A DNA stretch of 10,269 nt from Alphaproteobacteria bacterium (GCA_030037055.1 JASHRZ010000206.1:1-10269), one strand, 5' to 3'; shown: positions 1 through 6,566, numbered from the stretch's first letter. Program-made: numbers and translations. The notes: generated by a model not told the origin, from the letters alone.

Positions 1-269
1 AGCCCTGCGACATAGATACGGCGGAAGCCCCAGATCTCGCCCAGCGAGGCCAGCGGCAGCAACAGGATGGTCACCGCGAGCTGATAGGCGTTCACCACCC
101 AGATCGAGCCGGCTGGGCTCGCTTGCAGCTCGCGCGCGATGGTCGGCAGCGCGATATTGGCGATGACGCCGTCGACTACCGACATGGCGATGGCGAGCGC
201 CACGGTGAGGACCGCCCAGCGGCGGCGCGGCGGCGACAGCCCGTCGGTCTCCTCGCCTCTCGCTGTCAT
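1..269 (-). CDS. MFS transporter, DHA2-like (14-TM drug/H+ antiporter type), N-terminal part only
   Basis: Reading left from an ATG at 269-267 gives 89 codons open to the window edge, so only the N-terminus is present. After a short polar, Arg-rich cytoplasmic start (residues 1-18) comes TM1 with the DHA2-type signature VVDGVIANIALPTIA (residues 31-45, Asp33 conserved). A loop and TM2 start follow (WVVNAYQLAVTILLLPLA), then a motif-A-like turn, LGEIWGFRRIY (76-86; acidic residue, Gly, paired Arg). Known members of this family export drugs or other small molecules using the proton gradient in the inner membrane. The substrate here cannot be told. A purine-rich GGGATGGGG precedes the start as a possible ribosome site. 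The gene is divergent from the dienelactone hydrolase gene, with 149 nt between them. A regulator or membrane-fusion partner, if any, would lie outside the window. Confidence 0.85.
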   Translation of the reverse strand, partial: MTARGEETDGLSPPRRRWAVLTVALAIAMSVVDGVIANIALPTIARELQASPAGSIWVVNAYQLAVTILLLPLASLGEIWGFRRIYVAG

Positions 270-418
270 CACCGGCCGCCCCCATCCCGAGCCGCACGCA
301 TAGGACAACGCCCCGCTTTCCCGCAAGCCGCGCGCCGCCGGCGTGACAATGCCCGCAGCCGCGGCTAAGCTGCTCGCTTCCGCCCCATCGCGTTGGCACA
401 AGACAAATCGGAGGAATT

Positions 419-1114
419 ATGACCGAGGTGACGATACGCGCCGCCGATGGCGGCAACTTCAAGGCCTATCTCGCCACGCCCAAAAGCGGCAAAGGCCCGG
501 GAATCCTTCTCATCCAGGAGATCTTTGGCGTCAACAAGGTGATGCGCGACCTCGCCGGCGGCTTCGCCGCTCAGGGCTATACCGTGCTCTGTCCCGACCT
601 GTTTTGGCGCCAGGAGCCTGGGATCGACATCACCGACCAGACGAAGGCGGAATGGGACAAGGCCTTCAGCCTCTATCAAGGCTTCAATGTGGAGAAGGGT
701 GTCGACGATCTCAAATCGACGCTGGCGAGCCTGCGCAAGCATCCCGCCTGCAACGGCAAGGCCGGCTCGGTCGGCTACTGCCTTGGCGGCAAGCTCGCCT
801 ATCTCATGGCGACCCGCAGCGACAGCGACGCCAATGTCGGCTATTACGGCGTCGGCATCGAGGGCGCGCTCGGCGAGGCAAAAAACATCAAGAAGCCGCT
901 GCTGCTGCACGTCGCCGTCAAGGATCAATTCTGCCCGCCAGAGGCCCAGGCCAAGATCAGAGAAGGGCTCAAGGGCAATCCCCTGGTCACGATCCACGAC
1001 TACGCGCAACAGGACCATGCCTTTGCGCGGATCGGCGGCGAGCATTACGACAAGGCCGCGGCCGATCTCGCCAATCGACGCACCGCCGAGTTCTTCAAGA
1101 AACATCTCGGCTGA
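419..1114 (+). CDS. Dienelactone hydrolase family protein (carboxymethylenebutenolidase-like)
   Basis: 231-residue alpha/beta hydrolase of the dienelactone hydrolase family, close to the usual length of about 230-240. The classical Cys-His-Asp triad is intact: Cys121 in GYCLGG (119-124), Asp169 in AVKDQF and His200 in QQDHAF. Glu34 (IQEIFG) and Arg204 also sit where the Pseudomonas enzyme has its Glu36 and Arg206. In that enzyme these residues open dienelactone to maleylacetate in chlorocatechol breakdown. Many genomes carry paralogues outside such pathways, and no catabolic genes are visible here, so the real substrate is unknown. There is no signal peptide, so the protein should be cytoplasmic. 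The start is well set by GGAGGAA at 410-416, two bases before the ATG spacer. The next gene follows after 14 nt, suggesting a two-gene operon with the quinone oxidoreductase. Confidence 0.93.
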   Translation: MTEVTIRAADGGNFKAYLATPKSGKGPGILLIQEIFGVNKVMRDLAGGFAAQGYTVLCPDLFWRQEPGIDITDQTKAEWDKAFSLYQGFNVEKGVDDLKSTLASLRKHPACNGKAGSVGYCLGGKLAYLMATRSDSDANVGYYGVGIEGALGEAKNIKKPLLLHVAVKDQFCPPEAQAKIREGLKGNPLVTIHDYAQQDHAFARIGGEHYDKAAADLANRRTAEFFKKHLG

Positions 1115-1128
1115 GAGGAGGAAACCTC

Positions 1129-2103
1129 ATGCCCCACGCCATCCGTTTCCACACGCCCGGCGGCCCCGAAGTCTTGCGCTGGGAAGAGGTGCAGGTCGGC
1201 AAGCCCGGCCCCGGCGAGGTGCGGCTGCAGCACACCGCCGTCGGCCTCAACTATGTCGACACCTACATCCGCAGCGGCCTCTACCCCACGCCCCTGCCGA
1301 GCGGGCTCGGCGCCGAAGCCGCGGGCGTCGTCGAGGAGGTCGGCCCCGGCGTCGTCGATTTCAAGCCCGGCGACCGCGTCGCCTATGGCAGCAGTCCGCT
1401 CGGCGCCTATGCCGAATCGCGCCTGATCCCCGCCGACCGCCTTGTCGCGCTGCCGCAAGGCATCGGCGACCGGCAAGCCGCGGCGATGATGCTGAAGGGC
1501 CTCACCACGCAATACCTCATCCGACAGATCTACAAGGTGAAGAAAGGCGACACGATCCTCTTTCATGCCGCCGCCGGCGGCGTCGGGCTCATCGCCTGCC
1601 AATGGGCAAAGTCGCTGGGCGCCACCGTCATCGGCACCGTCGGCAGCGACGAGAAGGCCAAGCTCGCCAAGGCGCATGGCTGCGATTATCCGATCGTCTA
1701 CACGCGCGAGGATTTCGTCGAGCGCGTCAAGGAGCTGACCAAGGGCGAGAAGGTGCCGGTCGTCTATGACGCCGTCGGCAAGGACACCTTCATGAAGTCG
1801 CTCGACTGCATCCGCCCGCTCGGCATCATGGTAAGCTTTGGCCAGGCCTCAGGACCGGTCGGTCCCGTCGATCTCGGCATTTTCGCCGCCAAGGGTTCGC
1901 TGTTCTTCACCCGTCCGACGCTCAACACCTACGCCGCCAAGCGCGCCGACATGCTGGCGATGGCCAAGGATCTCTTCGACGCCGTGCTCTCCGGCGCGAT
2001 CAAGATCGAGGTCAACCAGACCTATCTGCTGAAAGAAGCGGCGCAGGCGCATCGCGATCTGCAGTCGCGCAAGACCACGGGCTCGACAGTGTTTACGGTG
2101 TAG
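1129..2103 (+). CDS. qorA: NADPH:quinone oxidoreductase, zeta-crystallin/QOR type (MDR superfamily)
   Basis: 324 residues, matching E. coli QorA (327). This is a zinc-independent medium-chain dehydrogenase/reductase. The N-terminal GroES-like domain carries NYVDTYIRSGLYP (41-53) and GLGAEAAGVVEEVGPGV (59-75). The Rossmann domain has HAAAGGVGLIACQWAK (146-161), where the AAxGGVG loop binds NADPH. The cysteine set of the structural zinc site of alcohol dehydrogenases is not seen. Family members reduce quinones or act on reactive enones in the cytosol using NADPH. The open frame continues upstream to 343, but the ATG at 1129 is preceded by AGGAGG (1116-1121) and gives the normal family length, so that extension is not coding. 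It probably shares a transcript with the upstream hydrolase gene (14-nt gap). A hairpin starts 8 nt after the stop codon. Confidence 0.94.
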   Translation: MPHAIRFHTPGGPEVLRWEEVQVGKPGPGEVRLQHTAVGLNYVDTYIRSGLYPTPLPSGLGAEAAGVVEEVGPGVVDFKPGDRVAYGSSPLGAYAESRLIPADRLVALPQGIGDRQAAAMMLKGLTTQYLIRQIYKVKKGDTILFHAAAGGVGLIACQWAKSLGATVIGTVGSDEKAKLAKAHGCDYPIVYTREDFVERVKELTKGEKVPVVYDAVGKDTFMKSLDCIRPLGIMVSFGQASGPVGPVDLGIFAAKGSLFFTRPTLNTYAAKRADMLAMAKDLFDAVLSGAIKIEVNQTYLLKEAAQAHRDLQSRKTTGSTVFTV

Positions 2104-2111
2104 CGGCGTCA

Positions 2112-2131
2112 GCGGCTGCGCAAGCAACCGC
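2112..2131 (+). terminator. Hairpin just after qorA, possible transcript end
   Basis: GCGGCTGC (2112-2119), loop GCAA, then GCAACCGC (2124-2131): an 8-bp stem with one C-A mismatch closed by a GNRA tetraloop, starting 8 nt after the stop codon. No T-run follows, so it is not a standard intrinsic terminator. It may stabilise the 3' end, or act with Rho. A near copy lies exactly 250 bp downstream. Confidence 0.4.
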
Positions 2132-2173
2132 CGGAGCCCTACCGTGCTGATTAGCCGCCGGAGCTGCACCCAT

Positions 2174-2314
2174 CCGCGCGTCCTTCGAGACCCGGCGCTA
2201 CGCGCCGCCCTCAGGAGGAGGAGTAATGGGATCGGGCATCATCGATCGATGCCATTCTCTATACCTCCTCATCCCGGTGAGGGTGGGAAGCATCGCGTCT
2301 CGAAGGACGCGCGG
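2174..2314. repeat. 141-bp palindromic intergenic element, MITE-like
   Basis: Perfect 18-bp terminal inverted repeats: CCGCGCGTCCTTCGAGAC at 2174-2191 and its reverse complement at 2297-2314. Inside are a small hairpin CGGCGC-TAC-GCGCCG (2193-2207), a subterminal pair CCCTCA/TGAGGG (2208-2213 and 2278-2283), AGGAGG opposite CCTCCT, and an apical stem GGCATC/GATGCC around ATCGATC (2235-2253). The whole could fold into one long branched hairpin. From memory, intergenic palindromes of the type 'TCCTTCGAGAC ... CCTCAGGA' are frequent in alphaproteobacterial genomes; copy number in this genome cannot be seen from one window. It encodes no protein. It sits between two convergent genes, the usual place for such elements. 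The rest of 2104-2411 holds only the two hairpins listed separately. Confidence 0.75.
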
Positions 2315-2361
2315 ACCGGATTGCAGCGGAATGCGAGAGTCCACTCCGCTCCGCGCTATTC

Positions 2362-2381
2362 TCGGTTGCGAGAGCAACCGC
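2362..2381 (-). terminator. Hairpin downstream of rho, possible transcript end
   Basis: On the plus strand TCGGTTGC (2362-2369), loop GAGA, then GCAACCGC (2374-2381), with a perfect 7-bp core. It begins about 30 nt beyond the rho stop codon. On the rho (minus) strand no U-tract follows, so termination there would be non-canonical. Because qorA and rho converge, it could serve either transcript. Its 3' arm matches that of the hairpin at 2112-2131. Confidence 0.35.
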
Positions 2382-2411
2382 CGCCGCTGACGAAGGCGCG
2401 AAGCGCGTCCC

Positions 2412-3668
2412 CTAGGTATTCATCGCCTCGAAGAAGTCGGCGTTGTTCTTGCTCTCTTTGAGCTTGCTGATGAGGAATTCGAGCCCGTCCATCGGGCCCA
2501 TCGGCATCAACACGCGGCGCAGCACCCACATCTTCGAGAGCACCGCCTTGTCGACCAGCAGCTCCTCCTTGCGCGTGCCCGACTTCGTGATGTCGACCGC
2601 GGGGAAGACGCGCTTGTCCGCCACCTTGCGGTCGAGCACGATCTCTGAGTTGCCGGTGCCCTTGAACTCTTCGAAGATCACCTCGTCCATGCGCGAGCCG
2701 GTGTCGATGAGGGCGGTGGCGATGATGGTGAGCGAGCCGCCTTCCTCGATGTTGCGCGCCGCGCCGAAGAAGCGCTTCGGCCGCTGCAGCGCGTTGGCGT
2801 CGACGCCGCCGGTCAGCACCTTGCCCGAGGACGGCACCACCGTGTTGTAAGCGCGCGCCAAGCGCGTAATCGAATCCAGCAGGATCACCACGTCGCGCTT
2901 GTGCTCGACGAGGCGCTTGGCCTTCTCGATCACCATCTCGGCCACCTGCACGTGGCGCACCGCCGGCTCGTCGAAGGTCGAGCTCACCACCTCGCCCTTC
3001 ACCGTGCGCGCCATGTCGGTGACCTCTTCCGGCCGCTCGTCGATCAGCAGCACCAACAGGTAGACCTCGGGATGGTTGGCGGCCACCGCATGCGCGATGT
3101 TCTGCAGCATCACCGTCTTGCCGGTGCGCGGCGGCGAGACGATCAGCGCGCGCTGGCCCTTGCCGAGCGGCGTGATTAGGTCGATGACGCGGGTGGTGAG
3201 GTCCTTCTTGGTGGGGTCCCCGAGCTCGAGGTTGATCTTCGACTCCGGATAGAGCGGCGTCAGATTGTCGAAATTGATGCGGTGGCGCAGCTTGTCCGGC
3301 TCGTCGAAATTGATCTGGTTGACCTTGAGCAGCGCGAAATAGCGCTCGCCCTCCTTGGGCGAGCGGATCTGGCCTTCCACCGTATCGCCGGTCCTGAGGC
3401 CGAAGCGGCGCACCTGGCTCGGGCTGACATAAATGTCGTCGGGGCCCGGCAGGTAGTTGGCTTCCGGCGAGCGCAGGAAGCCGAATCCATCCTGCAGCAC
3501 CTCGAGCACGCCGTCGCCATAGATCGCCTGGTCGTTGTCAGCAAGCGTCTTGAGGATGGCGAACATCATATCCTGCTTGCGCAGCGTGGAAGCGTTCTCG
3601 ATCTGCAGCTCTTCGGCGAAGTTCAACAGCTCCGCCGGGGTTTTGCGCTTGAGTTCCTGGAGGTTCAT
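2412..3668 (-). CDS. rho: Transcription termination factor Rho
   Basis: 418 residues (E. coli 419). Hexameric RNA-dependent ATPase/helicase that ends transcription at C-rich, untranslated RNA. In order: N-terminal helical domain (about 1-47), OSB/cold-shock primary RNA site with GFGFLRS (61-67) and YVSPSQVRRFGLRTGD (80-95), Walker A PPRTGKT (179-185, Lys184), catalytic Glu211 in DERPEEV, Walker B VVILLDS with Asp265, secondary-site loop TGGVDANALQRPKRFF (287-301), and arginine finger Arg366. Arg181 replaces the Lys of the E. coli P-loop. Lys184, Asp210, Ser266 and Gly337, near the bicyclomycin pocket, are kept. The frame is open upstream to 3833, but MNLQELKRKTPAELL is the family N-terminus, so the ATG at 3668 is chosen, although no clear ribosome site precedes it. 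It is the gene after hemJ on the same strand but separated by 318 nt, so it is probably transcribed from its own promoter with a long leader, as expected for autoregulated rho. Confidence 0.98.
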   Translation of the reverse strand: MNLQELKRKTPAELLNFAEELQIENASTLRKQDMMFAILKTLADNDQAIYGDGVLEVLQDGFGFLRSPEANYLPGPDDIYVSPSQVRRFGLRTGDTVEGQIRSPKEGERYFALLKVNQINFDEPDKLRHRINFDNLTPLYPESKINLELGDPTKKDLTTRVIDLITPLGKGQRALIVSPPRTGKTVMLQNIAHAVAANHPEVYLLVLLIDERPEEVTDMARTVKGEVVSSTFDEPAVRHVQVAEMVIEKAKRLVEHKRDVVILLDSITRLARAYNTVVPSSGKVLTGGVDANALQRPKRFFGAARNIEEGGSLTIIATALIDTGSRMDEVIFEEFKGTGNSEIVLDRKVADKRVFPAVDITKSGTRKEELLVDKAVLSKMWVLRRVLMPMGPMDGLEFLISKLKESKNNADFFEAMNT

Positions 3669-3793
3669 CGGGGTATGGTCGCCTGAGGGCTGAAAGTCGG
3701 GAGGGGAGAGGAGCCCGCAGGAGACGCGGGACTTGTGGCGGAAGGGACGGGCGGTGCTTGCGCGCGACCGAACGTGCCTGTGCTCCGGATCAT
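3665..3793 (-). CDS. Possible 42-residue leader ORF overlapping the rho start (unproven)
   Basis: In the rho leader, in a frame different from rho, an ATG at 3793-3791 opens 42 codons that end in TGA at 3667-3665. The stop shares the sequence ATGA with the rho start codon. The predicted peptide is Pro/Ser/Ala-rich with no domain, and no ribosome site is evident before its ATG, so chance in GC-rich DNA is quite possible. The reason to list it is that rho itself lacks a visible Shine-Dalgarno sequence, which would fit translational coupling. E. coli also has a short leader ORF (rhoL) before rho, but I see no evident sequence similarity. Confidence 0.2.
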   Translation of the reverse strand: MIRSTGTFGRAQAPPVPSATSPASPAGSSPLPTFSPQATIPR

Positions 3794-3832
3794 CGCTTGG
3801 GAAACGGAAAACGCCGCGATCGGGCGCTGCCA

Positions 3833-3861
3833 CCCTTAGCGAAAAGCGGCATGCGAGTCAA
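3833..3861 (-). promoter_or_regulatory. Candidate sigma-70-type promoter of rho
   Basis: On the minus strand TTGACT (3861-3856) is followed after 16-17 nt by CTAAGG/TAAGGG (about 3839-3833). The -35 is a strong match to the alphaproteobacterial housekeeping consensus and the -10 is weak. It would give a transcript starting near 3826 and a leader of about 155 nt before the rho ATG. A small stem CCCGC/GCGGG (3714-3730) lies in this leader. Confidence 0.4.
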
Positions 3862-3893
3862 ATGGCATTCGCCGCATTGGGGTTCAAGCCCCC

Positions 3894-3960
3894 CGGAGCG
3901 CTCTGCTCCGCCCTATGCGGCTTTCGCGCCGCGGATCAAGTCCGGGGCGCCGGCGGCGCC
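3894..3960 (-). terminator. Cluster of three hairpins between hemJ and rho
   Basis: Read in the hemJ direction: GGCGCC with a 3-nt loop (3960-3946), GCGGC with a 6-nt loop (3932-3917), and CGGAGC with a 5-nt loop (3910-3894), beginning about 27 nt after the hemJ stop. No T-run follows any of them. Such stems could end or process the hemEHJ transcript before the rho promoter, or be remains of an intergenic repeat. Together with the rho promoter and leader this accounts for most of the 318 nt between the genes. Confidence 0.35.
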
Positions 3961-3986
3961 AGCGACAAGCGCCTCCGGCGCATGCG

Positions 3987-4433
3987 TCAGAACGGCTTCA
4001 CCACCACCAGGATCACGATGGCGATCAGTAGCAGGGTCGGCACCTCGTTGATGAAGCGGAAGAAGCACGCGGAGGGATGGTCCCGGTCGGCGGCAAAATC
4101 GCGCCGCCAGAGCCCCAGCCGGAAATGGAAGACGCCGAGCGCCACCGCCGCGGCGAGCTTGGCGTGGAACCAACCGGCGCTCCAATCGACCGCGCCTGGC
4201 GCAACCGCCAGCAACAGCCCCGAAACATAGCTCGCCGCCATCGCCGGGTTCATGATGCCGCGCAGCAGCCGGCGCTCCATCACCTTGAAGGTCTCCGAGC
4301 TCTCCGAGCCCGACCGTGCCTGGGCATGGTAGACGAAGAGCCGCGGCAAATAGAACAGCCCCGCCATCCAGGCAACGATGCTGAGGATGTGCAGCACCTT
4401 GATCCAGGGATAGGCGGCGTCGAGGAAGCTCAT
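3987..4433 (-). CDS. hemJ: Protoporphyrinogen IX oxidase HemJ (UPF0093 family)
   Basis: 148 residues, the usual HemJ size. It oxidises protoporphyrinogen IX to protoporphyrin IX in the inner membrane and is the form used by many Alphaproteobacteria and cyanobacteria instead of HemG or HemY. About four membrane segments are visible: 9-30, 60-80, 87-106 and 131-146. Conserved features are His15 in KVLHILSIVAWMAGL, the stretch FYLPRLFVYH (27-36), GWFHAKL (87-93, His90, Lys92) and the C-terminal RFINEVPTLLLIAIV (126-140) ending in VVVKPF. His15 is a likely haem ligand by analogy with studied family members. The frame is open far upstream, but the ATG at 4433 fits the family start, has GGAG seven bases before it, and overlaps the hemH stop as ATGA. 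It therefore belongs to the hemEHJ operon and is likely translated by coupling. Confidence 0.93.
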   Translation of the reverse strand: MSFLDAAYPWIKVLHILSIVAWMAGLFYLPRLFVYHAQARSGSESSETFKVMERRLLRGIMNPAMAASYVSGLLLAVAPGAVDWSAGWFHAKLAAAVALGVFHFRLGLWRRDFAADRDHPSACFFRFINEVPTLLLIAIVILVVVKPF

Positions 4434-5464
4434 GCGGCTGCTCCGCTTGCGCCGGCGCAGAGACAGCCATCGAGCGTCGGCGGGCAGAGCCGCGCGCCGC
4501 TGGCCGGGCAGGGCCCGCGCCGGGCGTTCCGCGCCAGCGCCGCCAGCGCGCCGATGAAGAGGGCGGCGGTACCGACCGTCGCCACCCTGAGATAGCGCGG
4601 GACGCCCGCCTGCTCCGCCACATGACGGTAGTCCATGTCGAGTTCCACCAGCGTTTCGGAATGCTCCGAGACGAAGGCCACCGGCACGACGATGAGCCCT
4701 ACCCCCTCGCGCCCGGCGCGGCGGATTTCCTCGTCGGTGGCGGGGCCGGTCCAGACGAGCGGGCCGACGCGGCTTTGATAGCACACGACGCTATCGAGCC
4801 CGGGCCAGGCCAGCGCCTGCCGCAACGCCGCCGCGGTGCGCTCCACCTGCCAGGGATAGGGATCGCCGGCGGCGACGATCCGCCGCGGCAGGCCATGCGC
4901 CGAGAGCAGCACGCGCACCTTCTCGCCCTTGGGCCAGCGCTCGAGCGCCGCGCGCGTCGCCTGTGCCAGCGCAGCGATGAATCCTTCCGCTTCGGGATAA
5001 CAGCAGAGCGTGCGCGCCGGGGCGGCAAGCCCGGCTTTTGCCGCGGCACGCCGCCAGGCGGCGAGCGAGGAGGCCGTCGTCGTCGTCGATGCCTGCGGGT
5101 AGAGCGGCAGCAGCACGACCTCATCGGGCCGCCACGCTGCGACCGCCGCTGCCGCGTCCTCGCTCAGCGGCGGCCAGTAGCGCATGGCGATGAAGACGCG
5201 AAACCCCTCGCCCAGCGCTGCCTCGAGCGCCTCGGCCTGCGCCTCGGTATTGGCCAAAAGCGGCGATCCGCCGCCGAGGCGCCGATAGATCGTCTGTGCC
5301 ACCGGCGCGCGTCGGCGTGCGATCACCCGGGCAAGCAGCCAGCGTAGCGGCTGCGGCAGCGCAATGATGGCGCGGTCGTTGAAAAGATTGACGAGGAAAG
5401 GCTCAACCGCCTCCAGCCGGTCGGGACCGCCGAGATTGAACAGCACCACCGCGGTGCGGCTCAT
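4430..5464 (-). CDS. hemH: Ferrochelatase HemH, probably carrying a [2Fe-2S] cluster
   Basis: 344 residues; inserts Fe2+ into protoporphyrin IX to make protohaem, the last step of the pathway. Motifs: VVLFNLGGPD (6-15), GGGSPLL (64-70), catalytic His190 in LLSAHGLP, CYQSRVGP (228-235), and Glu270 in VSEHSETLVELD. A C-terminal tail absent from cluster-free enzymes such as that of E. coli holds Cys319, Cys327, Cys334 and Cys336. The spacing Cys-x6-Cys-x-Cys (327, 334, 336), with Cys154/155 about 173 residues earlier, matches as I recall the [2Fe-2S] ligands of the Mycobacterium tuberculosis enzyme; the Caulobacter crescentus enzyme also has a cluster. Cluster binding is inferred. The start overlaps the hemE stop as ATGA, the end overlaps hemJ as ATGA, and no ribosome site precedes it, all pointing to translational coupling. 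Confidence 0.96.
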   Translation of the reverse strand: MSRTAVVLFNLGGPDRLEAVEPFLVNLFNDRAIIALPQPLRWLLARVIARRRAPVAQTIYRRLGGGSPLLANTEAQAEALEAALGEGFRVFIAMRYWPPLSEDAAAAVAAWRPDEVVLLPLYPQASTTTTASSLAAWRRAAAKAGLAAPARTLCCYPEAEGFIAALAQATRAALERWPKGEKVRVLLSAHGLPRRIVAAGDPYPWQVERTAAALRQALAWPGLDSVVCYQSRVGPLVWTGPATDEEIRRAGREGVGLIVVPVAFVSEHSETLVELDMDYRHVAEQAGVPRYLRVATVGTAALFIGALAALARNARRGPCPASGARLCPPTLDGCLCAGASGAAA

Positions 5465-6564
5465 GGCGCGGTCACCGGCTGGCGCAACGATGCCACCAGC
5501 GCTGCCACGTGTTCGACCGGCGTCTCCGGTACGACGCCATGACCAAGATTGAACACGAACGGACCCTCGCCCAGCGCGCGGCGGATCGCCGTCACGTTCT
5601 CCATCATCGCCGCGCCGCCCGCTGCCAGGAGCAGCGGGTCAAGATTGCCTTGCACAGGTCCGATCGACTGCAGCGTCCTGTGTGCGATCTCTACCGGGAC
5701 GGTGCTGTCAAGGCCAAGCGCATCGACGCCGCTCTCGCTGAAATAGGCACGGTACATCAGCCCGGCGCCACGGGGAAAGCCGATCAGCGGCAGGCGCGGA
5801 TGCGTCTCTTTGAGCGCCGCCACGATGCGCCGCGTCGGCGCGATCACCCAGCGACGGAATGCCGCCTCCGGTAGGACGCCGGCCCAGCTGTCGAAGAGTT
5901 GCAGCGCTTCGGCGCCGGCGGTGACCTGACCGCTGAGATAGAGGATCGTCGCCTCAACCAACCGGTCGATCAGCACACCGAATCCCTCGGCATCGCCGAA
6001 AGCCCAGCGTTTGACCGCGGCGAAGTCGCGGCTGGTGCCGCCCTCCACCATGTAGCAGGCCACTGTCCAGGGCGCGCCGGCAAAACCGATCAGTGTCGTC
6101 TGTACTGGCAGCATAGCAGCGACACGGGCGACCGTCTCATGCACCGGCGCGACCCGCGCGGCAAAATCGTGGAGCGACAGCTCGCATGCGGCCTCGGCCG
6201 AGCGGATTGGCATCAGTACCGGTCCCTTGCCCTCGCGGAAGTCCACCCTTTGGCCGAGCCCATGCGCTACCACCAAGATATCGGCGAACAGAATCGCCGC
6301 ATCCATCCCGAAGCGCCGCACCGGCTGCATCGTCGCTTCGGCGGCCAGTTCCGGTGAAAAACAGAAATCGAGGAAGCTTGGCGCCCGCTGGCGCAACGCA
6401 CGGTATTCCGGCAAATACCGCCCCGCCTGCCGCATCAGCCAGACCGGCGGCAGCGCCAGAACCTCGCCGGCCAGTGCCCGCAGCAGCGACTTGACCGGCT
6501 TCTGCGGCGATGCGTTCAAGAAGCCTTGCGGCATTTCCGCTACGCTGTTGGTTCTTCCTGTCAT
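5461..6564 (-). CDS. hemE: Uroporphyrinogen III decarboxylase HemE
   Basis: 367 residues (E. coli 354). Removes four carboxyl groups from uroporphyrinogen III to give coproporphyrinogen III in the cytosol. Both family signatures are present: PPVWLMRQAGRYLPEYR (39-55, with Arg45 and Arg49) and IGFAGAPWTVACYMVEGG (159-176, with Tyr171). Other active-site residues are visible: Asp95 in FADILVV, Ser226 in DSWAG, and His342 in NLGHGV near the C-terminus. The N-terminus is about 15 residues longer than usual before the first signature. An internal ATG at 6534 (MPQGFLN) is an alternative start, and neither ATG has a strong ribosome site. First gene of the hemE-hemH-hemJ operon. It faces ppsR across a 395-nt region that probably also contains its promoter; a GATAAT -10-like sequence lies at 6657-6652 on its strand, without a good -35. 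Confidence 0.97.
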   Translation of the reverse strand: MTGRTNSVAEMPQGFLNASPQKPVKSLLRALAGEVLALPPVWLMRQAGRYLPEYRALRQRAPSFLDFCFSPELAAEATMQPVRRFGMDAAILFADILVVAHGLGQRVDFREGKGPVLMPIRSAEAACELSLHDFAARVAPVHETVARVAAMLPVQTTLIGFAGAPWTVACYMVEGGTSRDFAAVKRWAFGDAEGFGVLIDRLVEATILYLSGQVTAGAEALQLFDSWAGVLPEAAFRRWVIAPTRRIVAALKETHPRLPLIGFPRGAGLMYRAYFSESGVDALGLDSTVPVEIAHRTLQSIGPVQGNLDPLLLAAGGAAMMENVTAIRRALGEGPFVFNLGHGVVPETPVEHVAALVASLRQPVTAP

Positions 6565-6566
6565 GG

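Noticed and set aside
343..1128. Long in-frame extension upstream of qorA that would make a 586-residue protein
   Set aside because: It runs in another frame through the dienelactone hydrolase gene, which has an intact catalytic triad and a good ribosome site. The extension is Arg-rich shadow sequence and qorA has its own AGGAGG.
419..2103. Hydrolase/quinone oxidoreductase pair as part of a chloroaromatic degradation pathway
   Set aside because: No ring-cleavage dioxygenase, cycloisomerase or maleylacetate reductase is in the window; both families are widespread outside such pathways.
3669..3833. N-terminal extension of Rho by 55 residues
   Set aside because: The family N-terminus starts at MNLQELK (3668). 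The extension has leader-like composition and contains the likely promoter region.
4434..4784. N-terminal extension of HemJ
   Set aside because: It overlaps hemH coding sequence in another frame and is Arg/Gly/Pro-rich. The ATG at 4433 has a ribosome site and matches the family start.
4622..5347. 241-codon plus-strand frame opposite hemH
   Set aside because: It is antisense to hemH, with His/Arg/Gly-rich low-complexity composition and no motif.
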